Shown piece after piece: positions 23,394 through 33,761 of a stretch of DNA of 64,000 nt. The position numbers and the translations under genes are program-made. Within the stretch, counting starts at the first letter, position 1; every line of letters starts with the position of its first letter. Origin of the DNA: Cladophialophora immunda (lineage: Eukaryota; Ascomycota; Eurotiomycetes; Chaetothyriales; Herpotrichiellaceae); assembly GCF_000835495.1 (NCBI RefSeq), contig NW_015622544.1, positions 3,252,855-3,316,854 on the forward strand, given 5' to 3'. The notes beneath the pieces are model-generated. The model did no database searches. It worked only from the letters and a program-made list of their open reading frames with translations, and had not been told where the DNA came from.

Positions 23394-24233
23394 TCACGTG
23401 GTCTGAGTCCCTGCATTCGGTACTGGCCGCCACCCGGGTCCATACAACTCCCCGATGCCGAGGATATCATCCTGCTGCAATCTCCTCAAGGTGAACTGAT
23501 CACTCACAAAGGGGTACATCACCGAACCTCTTACATTCGAGTGAAACAGCCCTAGACAATGCCCGATTTCGTGCAACGCCACTGTCTCGATGTCGAAAGC
23601 GTTGAACACGGCTCCGTTCACCCAAACATGTTCAGAGTCGTCAAAGTGAAGAGGTAGCTGATCCCGGGGATGGGTTAGAATGGATTCTCCGGGAGGGAAG
23701 TCGGCGTGAGCGAGAGTGTTGCCGACCATGCTGAGGTCGGGATCTTGCGCGGGTCCAAACTTGACGGCGGTATTTGCCAGAGTCACGTCGTCGACCTTTG
23801 TGAACTTCAAGCCAACGCCGGCGTTTTCCCAGGCTGTGAAGGCTCGTTGCACTGCATCCCAGCAGTCTTGTGCCGGAAGATCGGTGCTTGGGGTACCCAG
23901 GTGGTAGGTGAGTGTCTTTGTGCCCCAAGGAACGGCGATGTTTGCCTCCAGCGATGATTTAGGGGTCACATCCGGAACGGCACAGCGACCTCGAGTGAGC
24001 ATAGCCTTTGTGGGACCATCAAGCCTGCCCGAGGTTTCGAGGCCATAATAACCTTGGAATTTCTTCAAACCCGTCTCCAAGTCGCCGTCGAAGGTTTCCT
24101 TCGACACGTCGTGTCCCTGGTCAAGGTAGCCATAATGCTTCAAGTAGCATCGTAGAGCACATACGCCGTCGGTGATGGTTGAAGAAGGGAAAAGGTAAAT
24201 GGCTCTAGGGCTGAAGACCTGTCTTCGACTCAT
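23394..24233 (-). CDS. matrixin-type zinc metalloprotease (M10A-like)
   Basis: A single-exon gene of 279 residues. Residues 20-80 form a peptidoglycan-binding-like prodomain (CYLKHYGYLDQG, FDGDLETGLKKFQGYYGL). RGRCAVPD (81-88) is a cysteine-switch motif close to the PRCGVPD of matrix metalloproteases; C84 would hold the zinc in the latent form. The catalytic part has HEIGHCLGLFH (221-231), the complete HExxHxxGxxH zinc site, with a Met-turn at SVMYP (M239). The usual calcium/structural zinc segment (HADFPPGESI) is present. No signal peptide is visible at this ATG, which is odd for a protease of this class; a missed upstream exon is possible. The gene lies beside the MITE and away from related genes. 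Confidence 0.9.
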   Translation of the reverse strand: MSRRQVFSPRAIYLFPSSTITDGVCALRCYLKHYGYLDQGHDVSKETFDGDLETGLKKFQGYYGLETSGRLDGPTKAMLTRGRCAVPDVTPKSSLEANIAVPWGTKTLTYHLGTPSTDLPAQDCWDAVQRAFTAWENAGVGLKFTKVDDVTLANTAVKFGPAQDPDLSMVGNTLAHADFPPGESILTHPRDQLPLHFDDSEHVWVNGAVFNAFDIETVALHEIGHCLGLFHSNVRGSVMYPFVSDQFTLRRLQQDDILGIGELYGPGWRPVPNAGTQTT

Positions 24234-24327
24234 GATAGAATATCAGTATAGTACGGCTGAGAACTAAATTGTCGAACCTGAGAAAGACATGACAATGGGG
24301 AGAACGGGATGCTATTTGAGATGAGAT

Positions 24328-24354
24328 TCTTTCAGCTCTTTCAGCTCTTTCAGC
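24328..24354. repeat. three-copy 9-bp repeat (TCTTTCAGC)
   Basis: Three perfect head-to-tail copies of TCTTTCAGC lie upstream of the matrixin gene. Confidence 0.85.
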
Positions 24355-24853
24355 TCTATTTCGTGTTCGAGGTTCAGCTTTCGCAACGCCTTGTCGATGA
24401 GCTTCCGTTCAATTCGTGCTGAATTGTCTTGTCCCGGTTCGGCGTTTTCTTGGCATGCATGCCATGGTCTTTGGAGGTTGGTATCTGAGTCTGCGTAACA
24501 GCCAAGCTTGAGGGGAAGTGGTCTTCGTTCGTAAAGCAGTCAGCTGGCCAGCCAGTATACGGCGGAAGCAGGTCGTTTTGTACTGTACTTCAACCCATGA
24601 ACGCTTCACCGGTTGAGGGGTGGGGTCATAGTTGTTGCCTGTGCGTCGACCGTCGTGGCGACCACCATTGAAAATCCGTCGGTAAATTAGAGACAGACGG
24701 AAATGCTGGAGATATGACTTGGTTGGGACTGAGGATTCAAGGCACAGTGAACCATGTCTACGTATATCATCATGTGCACAAGGCGGAGCTTTGCCAAGAA
24801 GATTGGATGTTCTGTGAAGGAGGGCACACGTTTTAACAAGATAACATCCAATC

Positions 24854-24893
24854 ATGACCAGTTGACGTGGAGCATGACCAGTCGACGTGGAGA
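24854..24893. repeat. two-copy 20-bp tandem duplication
   Basis: CATGACCAGTTGACGTGGAG is followed directly by a copy with one substitution (T to C at position 11). Confidence 0.85.
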
Positions 24894-24961
24894 CGTTCGT
24901 AGCAAGTGATTTGAAGGGTCCTTACTAGCTGAACCATTCCTGCACGTTTCAATGAAGATCC

Positions 24962-25222
24962 ATGGTCGGATCGTACTACAATCGCCAAGAACACGTCAAA
25001 TGCCTCGCTCGAGCTCCATTCGCAAACACTGTGGATTGCAGGGATAAATATCTTTTAGCCTTTAACATCGCTTCTGACTTGATCCTGTCACTCATTCCCC
25101 CCTTCTCCATAGCCGGAATGCACCGGCCACTGAGCGAGAAAACCATATATGCCTTCTCATGGCGGCAGGATTCATTGCTTCTATTTTTGGGGTGTTGAGG
25201 TTCGTCAGCATTCTGTCGTTTT
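24962..25222 (+). pseudogene. relic of a rhodopsin-like (PTH11-type) membrane protein gene
   Basis: One frame reads VDCRDKYLLAFNIASDLILS and continues with LIPPFSIAGMHRPLSEKTIY, the TM6 region of the fungal rhodopsin-like family (conserved Cys, D-L-x-L, P-x-x-x-I). Just after AFSW the match jumps to another frame as GGFIASIFGVLRFVSIL, which would be TM7 and the following Arg. The frame break, the missing rest of the gene and the absence of splice signals mark it as a relic. A small gene is unlikely. Confidence 0.5.
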
Positions 25223-25499
25223 AGCTTATGTGCTTGTCAGGTTCGTGACAATAGCACTCATAAAATAGTCATCACAACTCACTATTTGGACATGAAGCAC
25301 TTACAGAACAGGCTCTAGAGCCCGCTGTTTTGCTATTTTTGCATTGACAAAGCTTAATTCGAGATCCAATTCTCGCTAATCAGAATGATTGTCCCCAATA
25401 AACTGGTTCAGTTCAAAAGTGGGCGGTTGCAGGGCCCTAGGTTTTGATCGGTAAAAGGCGATATTTGATATTCTCCTAGCCTTTTCTGGTGCTGTCGAA

Positions 25500-27269
25500 T
25501 CAGACTTCGAACGGGACACCATCCTGGAAAGACAGTCTGATGAGCCCGGCTATTGTATCCTGTGTTCTCCAGCTCTCACAACTCCGTGGCGTACATTCTG
25601 CCACAACAGTTTGACCCATTGATTCCAGTGGCAGCCGCGCTATTTCTGTAAGATGAGCGGGATCTCGCGGATAGGCTGCAATGTTCTCGAGGAACAGGTG
25701 GAACTCCACACTATCCGAGTATCGAAACAGACCGACAACAGGACACTTGGTCCAGGCACATACGAGGATCGCGCAGATGACTGAGTGCGTCGCGGAGTGG
25801 ACTTCAAAAAAGTAAAGCGTGGCAGCGTTCTCCGTGATCGCTGTGATCGCGATGCGCCCAAGGCGGTGGCCCAGGTTGTCGAGTCCCTCCATTTCACATG
25901 GCTCTTCTTCCACGAATGGAAAGACATCCTCCTCTACTACTTTATAATTTCTCGGCGTGAGTAGATGGCCATATGTTTGATACAAAGGGAAATTGAGAGC
26001 GTTGCCAAGGATGCGAAGCTTGCTGAATACAACCCTCCCCATAGCAATCTTGGTGGGAGGAAAGACGAAGTTAAGCCTCAGTGTTGCGGGTCGCTCGTTG
26101 AAATGTTGCAGCCCGTCAGCAGGCGACGACCTCACATAGATATCCTTCCTTGGACCGAGCTTCCAGTCCGTGGTCCGACAGAACCTGCCCCCGAATTCTA
26201 CGATGCTTAGCCGCTGATTCCGGTGGTACCGGCCATCCAATTCTTTCAGGAGATAAATGCCGAGTTGGTTCCCTGTTTTCGTCGACCTGCACTTCAGCAG
26301 CCAAAGGGCGTGGATGGCGGGTTCGAAAGAATACGCAAACACATCAGGACCCATGCCGCCGAATCGTGGTCTTGCAAATTTTTCCCCACAGTAGTCCAAG
26401 AGCTTCACGCTGATATTTAGCCCTCGGTTGGTCATTACGAAATCTGACCTGTCAGCGTCGTCACCCCCGGTATAGGGCTCAATATGGCCCGAGAAGCGGA
26501 ACCAGGAGGGGGACCGGGCAAAAAGTTCGGCACCGAAATTGTCGACATGATTGTTCCATGCGAAAATGGATTCGTCGTCCGAGCTCCGGATAATCTCGAG
26601 TTGTAACCTTTGAAACGCATTAGAGCCTTCGCCGTACAGCAGCGCCATGTTGATGCCAAACAGTCCCAGTAAACAATAAGCCTGGTCTTCCACGCGCGTA
26701 GTGGCTCGATGCGCCGCCCAGGACATTCGGGTTGCGATACTGCAGTGCTTGTAGTTGACAAGATTGGAGCGCGATATGCCCGTGGCGATTTCCACGTCGA
26801 CCGACAGAGCAGATCGGGACCCGAGTTCTTGCCAAGCCGAATTGAGGAACAGCGCGAACGCGGGAGCTATGAGTTCTTGTAGAGTCCACCCTCGGCTGAA
26901 CCATCGACTGCCTCGAAATTCTGCGGCGTTGAACCTTTGAGACGTACAACTGACATCACTCATGTAGACATAGCAGATTGAAGATGTTCTGTACCACGAG
27001 AACATGGAGTTGATGGCTTCGGAAAGCTCTGCGCTGCTAGATTTGTCAATACAGCAAGTATCAATCCAGACGTATTGCCAGCCGTCCCTGGCTGCAAGGT
27101 TACAACATCTCAGGATCTTTTGCCAGCCTCGAAGACGGCGAGCTGAGTCTGCCGTGAGGTCATGAAGTGTGACTTCTTCCTCTCCCCATGTGTGGCTGAG
27201 AATGGCATATTCCGCAGGTGGAAGAGAGAACTCGACGAGTCGAAGTGTTTTTGTATCCAGTAGTCTCAT
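25500..27269 (-). CDS. HET-domain protein (heterokaryon incompatibility type)
   Basis: A single-exon gene of 589 residues starting MRLLDTKTLRLVEF, the usual opening of the HET-E/HET-D-like N-terminus. The HET core runs from about residue 21 to 240: YAILSHTWG, WVWIDTCCIDKSS (read as QYVWIDTCCIDKSS), WYRTSSICYVYMSDV, RGSRWFSRGWTLQELIAP and EDQAYCLLGLFGI with LLYGEG. The C-terminal half has no WD40, ankyrin or TPR repeats and no NACHT, so it is a stand-alone HET protein with an uncharacterised tail. In known systems HET domains trigger cell death after incompatible hyphal fusion. Whether this gene is polymorphic or active is unknown. The reading frame is intact. Confidence 0.92.
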   Translation of the reverse strand: MRLLDTKTLRLVEFSLPPAEYAILSHTWGEEEVTLHDLTADSARRLRGWQKILRCCNLAARDGWQYVWIDTCCIDKSSSAELSEAINSMFSWYRTSSICYVYMSDVSCTSQRFNAAEFRGSRWFSRGWTLQELIAPAFALFLNSAWQELGSRSALSVDVEIATGISRSNLVNYKHCSIATRMSWAAHRATTRVEDQAYCLLGLFGINMALLYGEGSNAFQRLQLEIIRSSDDESIFAWNNHVDNFGAELFARSPSWFRFSGHIEPYTGGDDADRSDFVMTNRGLNISVKLLDYCGEKFARPRFGGMGPDVFAYSFEPAIHALWLLKCRSTKTGNQLGIYLLKELDGRYHRNQRLSIVEFGGRFCRTTDWKLGPRKDIYVRSSPADGLQHFNERPATLRLNFVFPPTKIAMGRVVFSKLRILGNALNFPLYQTYGHLLTPRNYKVVEEDVFPFVEEEPCEMEGLDNLGHRLGRIAITAITENAATLYFFEVHSATHSVICAILVCAWTKCPVVGLFRYSDSVEFHLFLENIAAYPRDPAHLTEIARLPLESMGQTVVAECTPRSCESWRTQDTIAGLIRLSFQDGVPFEV

Positions 27270-28079
27270 GTTTACACGAAGCCAGCTCTAGGAAGGAAGT
27301 ACTCACGACATGAGAGCTCGGACACGGCTTCGCCTGTTCTTGGCAAGTCTTGGGGCCAGTCACGTGAGTGTCACCGGCGCCCCGTTCAACCCCACTACAG
27401 CACAGACATCCTGGCGTGATGAAATGCCCAATGATTTAGCTCACCAACTACACACGAGGCTGTCTTCACACTAAGACGTAGTTAGGATGGAACGAATAAA
27501 ATAACAGAACGCTGTAGAATTGTTGTCAACTACAACTCATAGGTGATCACATCTTTCACCAATCCAGAGTGCTGTCCTCTCTCTCCCGTATCAAGCGCAA
27601 GGAGAATAGCGTCAGCAGCAGGAGCATGCTGAGTCGACACAAAAACGCCCCTCACCTGGAAGATGCTCAGCGTCCGATTCTGGCGGGCACCAAGTGAGGG
27701 AAACAGTACGAGGACACAGTGGGCAGACAGTTCCACGCAGAATAGGTATATTTTACTTCTGTAGCTGACAGCCTATGTGCCTGGCCTTCGCTACCCAACC
27801 TACTCGCTGCGTCTTGAGCCGCCTGAGCACCGCCGAGGGAAAACCTTGAAACCCTGCAGGCCCCATAACTGGAACCCTTTCAAACGAAGGGCTCCCAGTT
27901 TGGGTCTAGTATGGTCGAGAGGCGCCATTTTGAAACACCCCTGCTGCCTGCCATGAACATGTCTCAAGGGGAAGGCAGTGCTAAAGCTGCGCTTATGGAT
28001 CTAATTATTCCTCATCTCAAAAATCCTTTTTTACTTTTACCACGATTCTTGGCCTCAGCTACCAGTCCTTTGGGTGTTG
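27270..28079. other. divergent intergenic region between two HET loci
   Basis: About 0.8 kb. No gene features were seen; it would hold the promoters of both HET genes. Confidence 0.5.
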
Positions 28080-30367
28080 ATGGCTCCTAACAACAGCCTC
28101 ATTAAACGCCAAGTCTCGCAGAGTGACAATTGCAGCATTGGTGACAATGAAATTGGTAGCCCCAACAGTGCCGCCTGTGACGAACCTTCAAGGCATTCAA
28201 AAGTTGCCCGCACTCACTTAGGCGTGATGAAGTCGGAGTATGCTGCCGCCCTTGACCACATCCTTCCAAAGGGCGATGATGGTAGTGACAGAGATAAGAG
28301 CAATCTCGAAGCACAGGAAGGGACAGAAGACGCCCTGACCCAGCTGAGCCGAAAGGAAGACAGTTTTTGGCTGAAATTCCTGACCGGAAGTCCACACTGT
28401 TGCACAAAGTGTAAGTCCATGACAGGGACGCCGGAGGGACTTGCTGCGCTTCTTAGCGACGACGGCTATAAGCACTTCAACTGGTACCGAATCCAAGAAA
28501 TGGCAGCCTTTGGCTGTGCGCTCTGCCGCGCAATTTGGGATGTCACGGAATCTCAAGATTGGGACCATGAGGAAGACGGATCGGTCACTCAGGACGAGAT
28601 TCGGATTTTCGCCAATGCCACTCATCGGTCGTCTTCCGCGGAGAGCAGGCTCTCAAGGTACCCTTGGGACAACATCCTCTTGCATAGCTTCGATGTGCAG
28701 TTCCCAGAAGACCCAGTACCTAGGATCTTGGATCATACAAGGTTCAATCTCGTAACTTTCGAGGGCGAGTTGGCACTAGGCGCAATATCTTTGAGAATGA
28801 TGCTGATCATGGTATAGCCGACCCGGCATCAGGTTTGGTCCCTGGAAGGCGAGAGTCTAAAGAGCTACACCCTATAATGGTCAGCAAGATTCGCCGGTGG
28901 CTCGACGACTGTCTGAATAAGCATCCTTCTTGTCCTCGGAGTTGTTCCCCTGATCTACCCCGGAGAGTTCTTGACGTTGGAACGGATAATTCGACGGCCC
29001 GACTCCGCAATTCTCTCGCGAACGAGAAAGCACAATACGCCTCCCTGAGTTACTGTTGGGGAAGCGGTGATAAGCATGTCGCCACAACTAACTCAAATCT
29101 CCGCGATCATTCAGTGGCTCTGCCCCGTCAGTTACCAAAGACAATCTCAGATGCCATCCAGGTGTGCCGAAAGATTGGAATTCGCTATCTTTGGATCGAT
29201 GCGCTTTGTATCCTCCAAGATGACAGAAGCGATATGCTTGACCAAATTGCCAAGATGGGATCCATATATAAAAATTCTACACTTACAATTGTGGCGGCCA
29301 GCGCAGAACGAGTGACAGATGGATTTCTTTCTAACGCGAGCCCGAACGAACCTAGCACACAGCTTCCTATCTTTATCGATGACTCTACTTGTGGAACGGT
29401 TTATCTCAGGATGCAGGATTCGCATTTCATATATTCCTCCGACGAACCGGTCTTCCAAAGGGCCTGGACTTTCCAGGAGCTTCTCTTGTCGCCCCGTGCC
29501 CTCATCTTCGACTCATCTCAGATCACCCTGAAGTGTATAGGAGAAGGATTCCAGCCGGTGCTCGATACATACGTAAACTTCAACTTCGGTTGTAGTGACC
29601 TGCCTGTGTCCATATTTGGTTTGGTGGATAAGAACTTCGCCAGGAGGAATACTCAGGAGAGCAGGGAGTACTACCTAAAAGTCACGCAAAATCAAATATG
29701 GACGACAGTCATCTACGAGTACAGCCAGAGGGATCTAACATTCTTCGACGACCGTCTACCGGCTATAGCTGGCATAGCTGCCGAACTCGCCAATATGTGG
29801 GACGATGTCTATCTCGCTGGCTTTTGGAAGAAAACAATCATCCACCATCTGGGTTGATACCGGTCTACACCCGCCTTTAGACGCACCGGAAATTCAAACT
29901 TCGGAGGCGTGGATTGTACCAAGCGTTTCGGTTCACCCAGTTGGTCGTGGGTTACAGCACCATACCCAGTTTTCGTCGAAGAATGCAAATACCCCGACGC
30001 TAAGCTGATCGACAGCGGTGTGCTACCCGAGACAGAGAAATCGCCGTTCGGAAAGGTCAAAGAAGCATTCATCGCTTTAGAGGCACGGGTCTTGGAGCCG
30101 TCGGACCTGGACCTTACAAGGGAGTTACTCTGGCCTTCATATAGTCATCGTTACAGCGGCCCAGATTTTGAAGTGCCGAAACTTGATTTAGGCAACTGCA
30201 GACTAGTGTACCTTGGGCACTGCGGCTATAAGTGGATGTTCCTGGTCGTGGAACAGTCTTCAGCAAGGAAATTTCGGCGTATAGGGTACACAGAGCTAAG
30301 AAAATCGAGGAAAGAATGGAAAAGTCTCTTATCATCAGCCAGAAGGGAGATTACGGTGATAGAGTAA
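28080..30367 (+). pseudogene. HET-domain gene broken by a frame shift and an in-frame stop
   Basis: The first part (ATG at 28080, open through about 28768) carries the two Cys pairs usual before a HET domain (CCTKC and GCALC). The HET part follows in another frame from about 28781: YASLSYCWG, RYLWIDALCILQDD, VFQRAWTFQELLLSPRAL. That frame runs to a TGA at 29855-29857, then stays open in the same frame to 30367 and contains SPSWSWV, the usual downstream HET-protein motif. I found no GT..AG intron that repairs either break: candidates are under 50 bp or give the wrong phase. The first break sits at an ATAT step near 28785, compatible with a dinucleotide slip. The TGA stands where family members often have Trp. 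Confidence 0.75.
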
Positions 30368-31901
30368 GAGAACAGGGAAGCTTAAAATTGTGGTAGACGG
30401 CTACACAGCGACGGAAAATCCTGATTTTCTGAGCGAAGTGGAAACATGTTACTCGCTCCTCGAGTGGAGAGACGGTACTGAGTCGAAGTTGATTCTGGTC
30501 ATATAGTAGATGAGACCTGTCCTTCGCTCCAAGTCGTTTCGGAGAGTCTGCAAGGGATGGCACTGTGTTGCATCTAGGAATGTCAAACCTACCGAGCATT
30601 CCTACCACGAATCTTGATTCCTCTAAAGTCCATTTTCCGCTCGCGGACGCGAGCACCTTGCCAGTTAACCCGAGTCGTGACATAGGCCTCTCTGGGTTGT
30701 TGGCTGTGCTGTCCAGAGAGCCACTCTGAAAGCATCGATGCAATTGAAATTGCTTGGGAGCTGAGCGAAGGCCGGACTATCACGGTGAAATGCAAAATGC
30801 TTTGGCGTGCGCAAAAGACGCCGCAGCTGTCGGGGGCAGCCACCCTACGTAAAGTTGCGCTACGAAGAATAGCTTTGCATGGATTCTAACGTTAATAGGA
30901 CACGAGGGACATAGAAAGGTCCGATAAATCGACATTGAAAGATTCATCAATTACTGCTCTTCTGTTGCTGGCCACTGTTGCTATTAGGCTTTTATGGATG
31001 AAGCGAATAGATGCCCGATGACATGATCCAGAGAGAAAAATAACCATTTCATGCATGTCTAACGCAAATCATGGCGTCATAAAGGGTTCATACATTTCTG
31101 AAAGAAGAAGTCTGGGAATCTGATCGGCCGCACTGTACACGAGAATGTCATTGTTGCACAGGAGGAGATAGTCGGGGTAGGAAAGAACAAGGAATGATGG
31201 CTTCAGACCTGAAGAGGCCAGCCCAATGCCACTTGCCGAGGCCGGAATAGCAATTACCAGACGTGGAAGATAAGGCAGGAATAGATTTTCTCATTCAAAG
31301 TACTTCTGTTGGACAATTTGTACAAGGACCTGGGGCAAAGTCGCGAACCACTTCGTGCTGGCGTCTTCAGAATAAGAGTCGTGGCGAGTCGGTACCCAAG
31401 ATCGATATCTCACACTTGCACGTGTCTGCCATGAGCGGTTGGGAATTCCTTACCCTAGGAAAAAGGCCCTCGCATCCTCGTCCCATTCGTTAGTAGCGGC
31501 TCGATATTTATCTCGAGAACGTAACGTCGGTATCCGCTTTGCCCTTCACACCTTAGACTTAAAGTCTTTCAAAGAATGATCCTCACCAACAACACTTTCC
31601 GTTACAGATTTTAATTATCGCCTCCAAGTCCATCCACGCCCAGTACGAAGCTGGGCGATCAATTTTCAAGCCACGCTACAGCTAAGCATCCTTCCATCTC
31701 TTACAGCTAGACACCAATCCATTTCGATATAATGCGCTCACGTCTCGTTCTCAATTAACAGATAGGCACCTTTATATGGCTTGCTAAAACTGATCGTGGA
31801 TGTGGCCGAGTTCAAGAAGGTTCATGCAGCCGTCCCATCGACACCAACGACATTGGCGGGTTGCTTGGCCGGCAAAGAGCGGAAAAAGAAAAGTAAATCT
31901 T
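30368..31901. other. gene-free stretch, about 1.5 kb
   Basis: It lies downstream of two convergent loci. No coding or repeat features were recognised. Confidence 0.5.
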
Positions 31902-33761
31902 TTAGATGTAGGGACTTGGGATGTCTCCTGGAGGCATCCTCAAAATAGCAGTTTTCCCATTGGGGAGGCGATAATACTTCGCCCTTGGACGTCGGGGAGG
32001 TCGTTCCGTCTTGTTCCCCAGTGCTTCCGGAGCCGAGGACCGTCGTTGGTGACCAATTTGCGGAGGCTGAAGCAGACTGGAACTGAGAAGATTGGGACTC
32101 TCCTCCCTCCTGGTGGAATGCGTGGTCGGTCGGCCTCCTCCTTCTTCGTGAAAACCACAATCTTCAAGGGCTGAGACATCCTCTTTCCCCCTCGTATCCT
32201 CGTTTACCAAAAAGGTGGCACGGCCATCCCAAGCACCACTCCTTTCGAAAACCAAAGTGGGGCAGTTCGAGGGCTCCCGGCAGTTGAGGAGGTGCTCTCT
32301 CTTTGGAGCAGACTGGGTTAGTCTGTCTGTGTACATATCGACCTTGACGACTCTGGATACGTGCCGCGGCGCCATTTTGCAGGTGGACTTTTCAACCCCG
32401 GTGAAAGCATTCTTTGGCTTCGGTAGGTCAGTCCATACTTCGATCTCCCCGCCAGCGCTGGAAAAGAAGACGCGATGTCCAATCTCGGTCCCGGATCGAC
32501 GTTCGAGTCTGCTGTCGCTCTGATCTGTACGTGCTCTCCTCACTTTTGTCACCCAGCAGAAATCGCCGCACCAACAGATTTCCTTTGGCAGAACCGGTGG
32601 CTTCGGATTGATAGAAACATCAAGTTGAGCAGGCTTAGACTCCAGCGTGAGAGTGGTAACATCCGCACTACTCTTAGGTGGACCACGAATTTCGGGTATG
32701 GCATGATCCGTCCTGTTAGCGGATTGGGAATTTTGTCCCAATACATGGACGTTATTCTCTGGCGCGGACGACTGGCGCAGGTGGCCAGATGGTGGGGTTT
32801 GGAGGGAGCTTTTCGTAAAGGAGAGTGAACATATCTGCGCGCTTCCTGAATCAATGTTCCTGAATCCGCTGTCTTTAGTGCTCGATATATAGAAACTCCG
32901 ACAACTGAGAAGGTATTTTCTTTTCGGGGAGTTGTCTCTGAGTTTTTGCGGATCATCTCTGTAGAAGTCATATTTCGTCACAGCCTCCACGTAGAAAGGT
33001 AGCGTCCTGCAAAAGCAGAGGGATGGGGACGACGAGAATATAGCCGCTTTGGGTTTGTCAGTCCACACTTCAATGTAGCCGTCGCTAGTACCGAAGCAAA
33101 TCCGGTTGTCGGGAGGAGGATCGGACTGGAAACACTGATTGCACCAGCAGATATCTGGAGCTCCTGTCTCAGTATTTGCGATCGGTATTCCGAAGCGCCA
33201 CGATCTAATATCATACGGACAGATATTATCAGACTCGCGATCTGGCTCGATGTTTCCAGCTTGTTTCCTCGGGCCAAATACGGTTGTATTCGAGGCCGAT
33301 GATGTGTCGACATTCTGCCCAATAGGGACGTCGGTGTGCAGAGGCGCCACCACTATATCTTCTTGCATAGCTTGAATGATTGGCACATCGGCTGAAAGCA
33401 AATCATTTCGAGTCTCTTTGACGTAAGGCCGTGAAGATCCCGATGTGGAAAGGCCGTCTGCGGGACTTGACGGCAGTGGTAACTCTTGCGGGTGGTCGTT
33501 CGAATGCTCAACCAATCTGTCCGCTGGTGCAGCTGAATCGACTTCTGAATAGTCAGGTGGCGGGTATTTAATTGTCGTTGTTGGTTGAGAAGACCTCGAG
33601 CTAGGCGTTAAAGTGCAGGGTTCTGGTCTTTTATCGAGGCTGAGTTCTCTCATCATCCCACTCAAAGGCAAGTACGAAGCCAATTCTTCGCTGGGAATTC
33701 TTGACCCGTCTCTGACAGCCTGCGCTGATACGTCGGCTTCTGTAGGTAATGTTTGCTCCAT
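31902..33761 (-). CDS. unrecognised protein with a duplicated CWC-EVWTD-LLxCR module
   Basis: A single-exon frame of 619 residues that I do not recognise. The first 180 residues are Ser/Pro-rich and probably disordered. A module of about 85-100 residues then occurs twice. Copy A has ICWC at 204-207, GYIEVWTDKPK at 228-238, YDFYRD near 264 and SPKRKYLLSCR at 278-288. Copy B has ICWC at 395-398, GEIEVWTDLPK at 438-448, VDMYTD near 474 and APKREHLLNCR at 485-495. Copy B has about 19 more residues between CWC and EVWTD. Each copy is followed by a short repeat, RQSSAPE (329-335) and RRSSAPE (573-579), which fits an R-x-x-S-x-P 14-3-3-type site. No signal peptide or membrane segment is seen. The paired cysteines suggest metal binding or a disulphide fold; this is inference. 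Confidence 0.75.
   Translation of the reverse strand: MEQTLPTEADVSAQAVRDGSRIPSEELASYLPLSGMMRELSLDKRPEPCTLTPSSRSSQPTTTIKYPPPDYSEVDSAAPADRLVEHSNDHPQELPLPSSPADGLSTSGSSRPYVKETRNDLLSADVPIIQAMQEDIVVAPLHTDVPIGQNVDTSSASNTTVFGPRKQAGNIEPDRESDNICPYDIRSWRFGIPIANTETGAPDICWCNQCFQSDPPPDNRICFGTSDGYIEVWTDKPKAAIFSSSPSLCFCRTLPFYVEAVTKYDFYRDDPQKLRDNSPKRKYLLSCRSFYISSTKDSGFRNIDSGSAQICSLSFTKSSLQTPPSGHLRQSSAPENNVHVLGQNSQSANRTDHAIPEIRGPPKSSADVTTLTLESKPAQLDVSINPKPPVLPKEICWCGDFCWVTKVRRARTDQSDSRLERRSGTEIGHRVFFSSAGGEIEVWTDLPKPKNAFTGVEKSTCKMAPRHVSRVVKVDMYTDRLTQSAPKREHLLNCREPSNCPTLVFERSGAWDGRATFLVNEDTRGKEDVSALEDCGFHEEGGGRPTTHSTRREESPNLLSSSLLQPPQIGHQRRSSAPEALGNKTERPPRRPRAKYYRLPNGKTAILRMPPGDIPSPYI

Larger units (their letters stand above)
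24234..25499. other. gene-poor stretch with short repeats and a membrane-protein relic
   Basis: Apart from the relic at 24962-25222 no gene was recognised. Two short tandem repeats are noted separately. Confidence 0.5.

Noticed and set aside
28742..28817. Possible short introns that would rescue the HET frame
   Set aside because: Candidates are 30-49 bp and restore the wrong phase, so a true frame shift is more likely.
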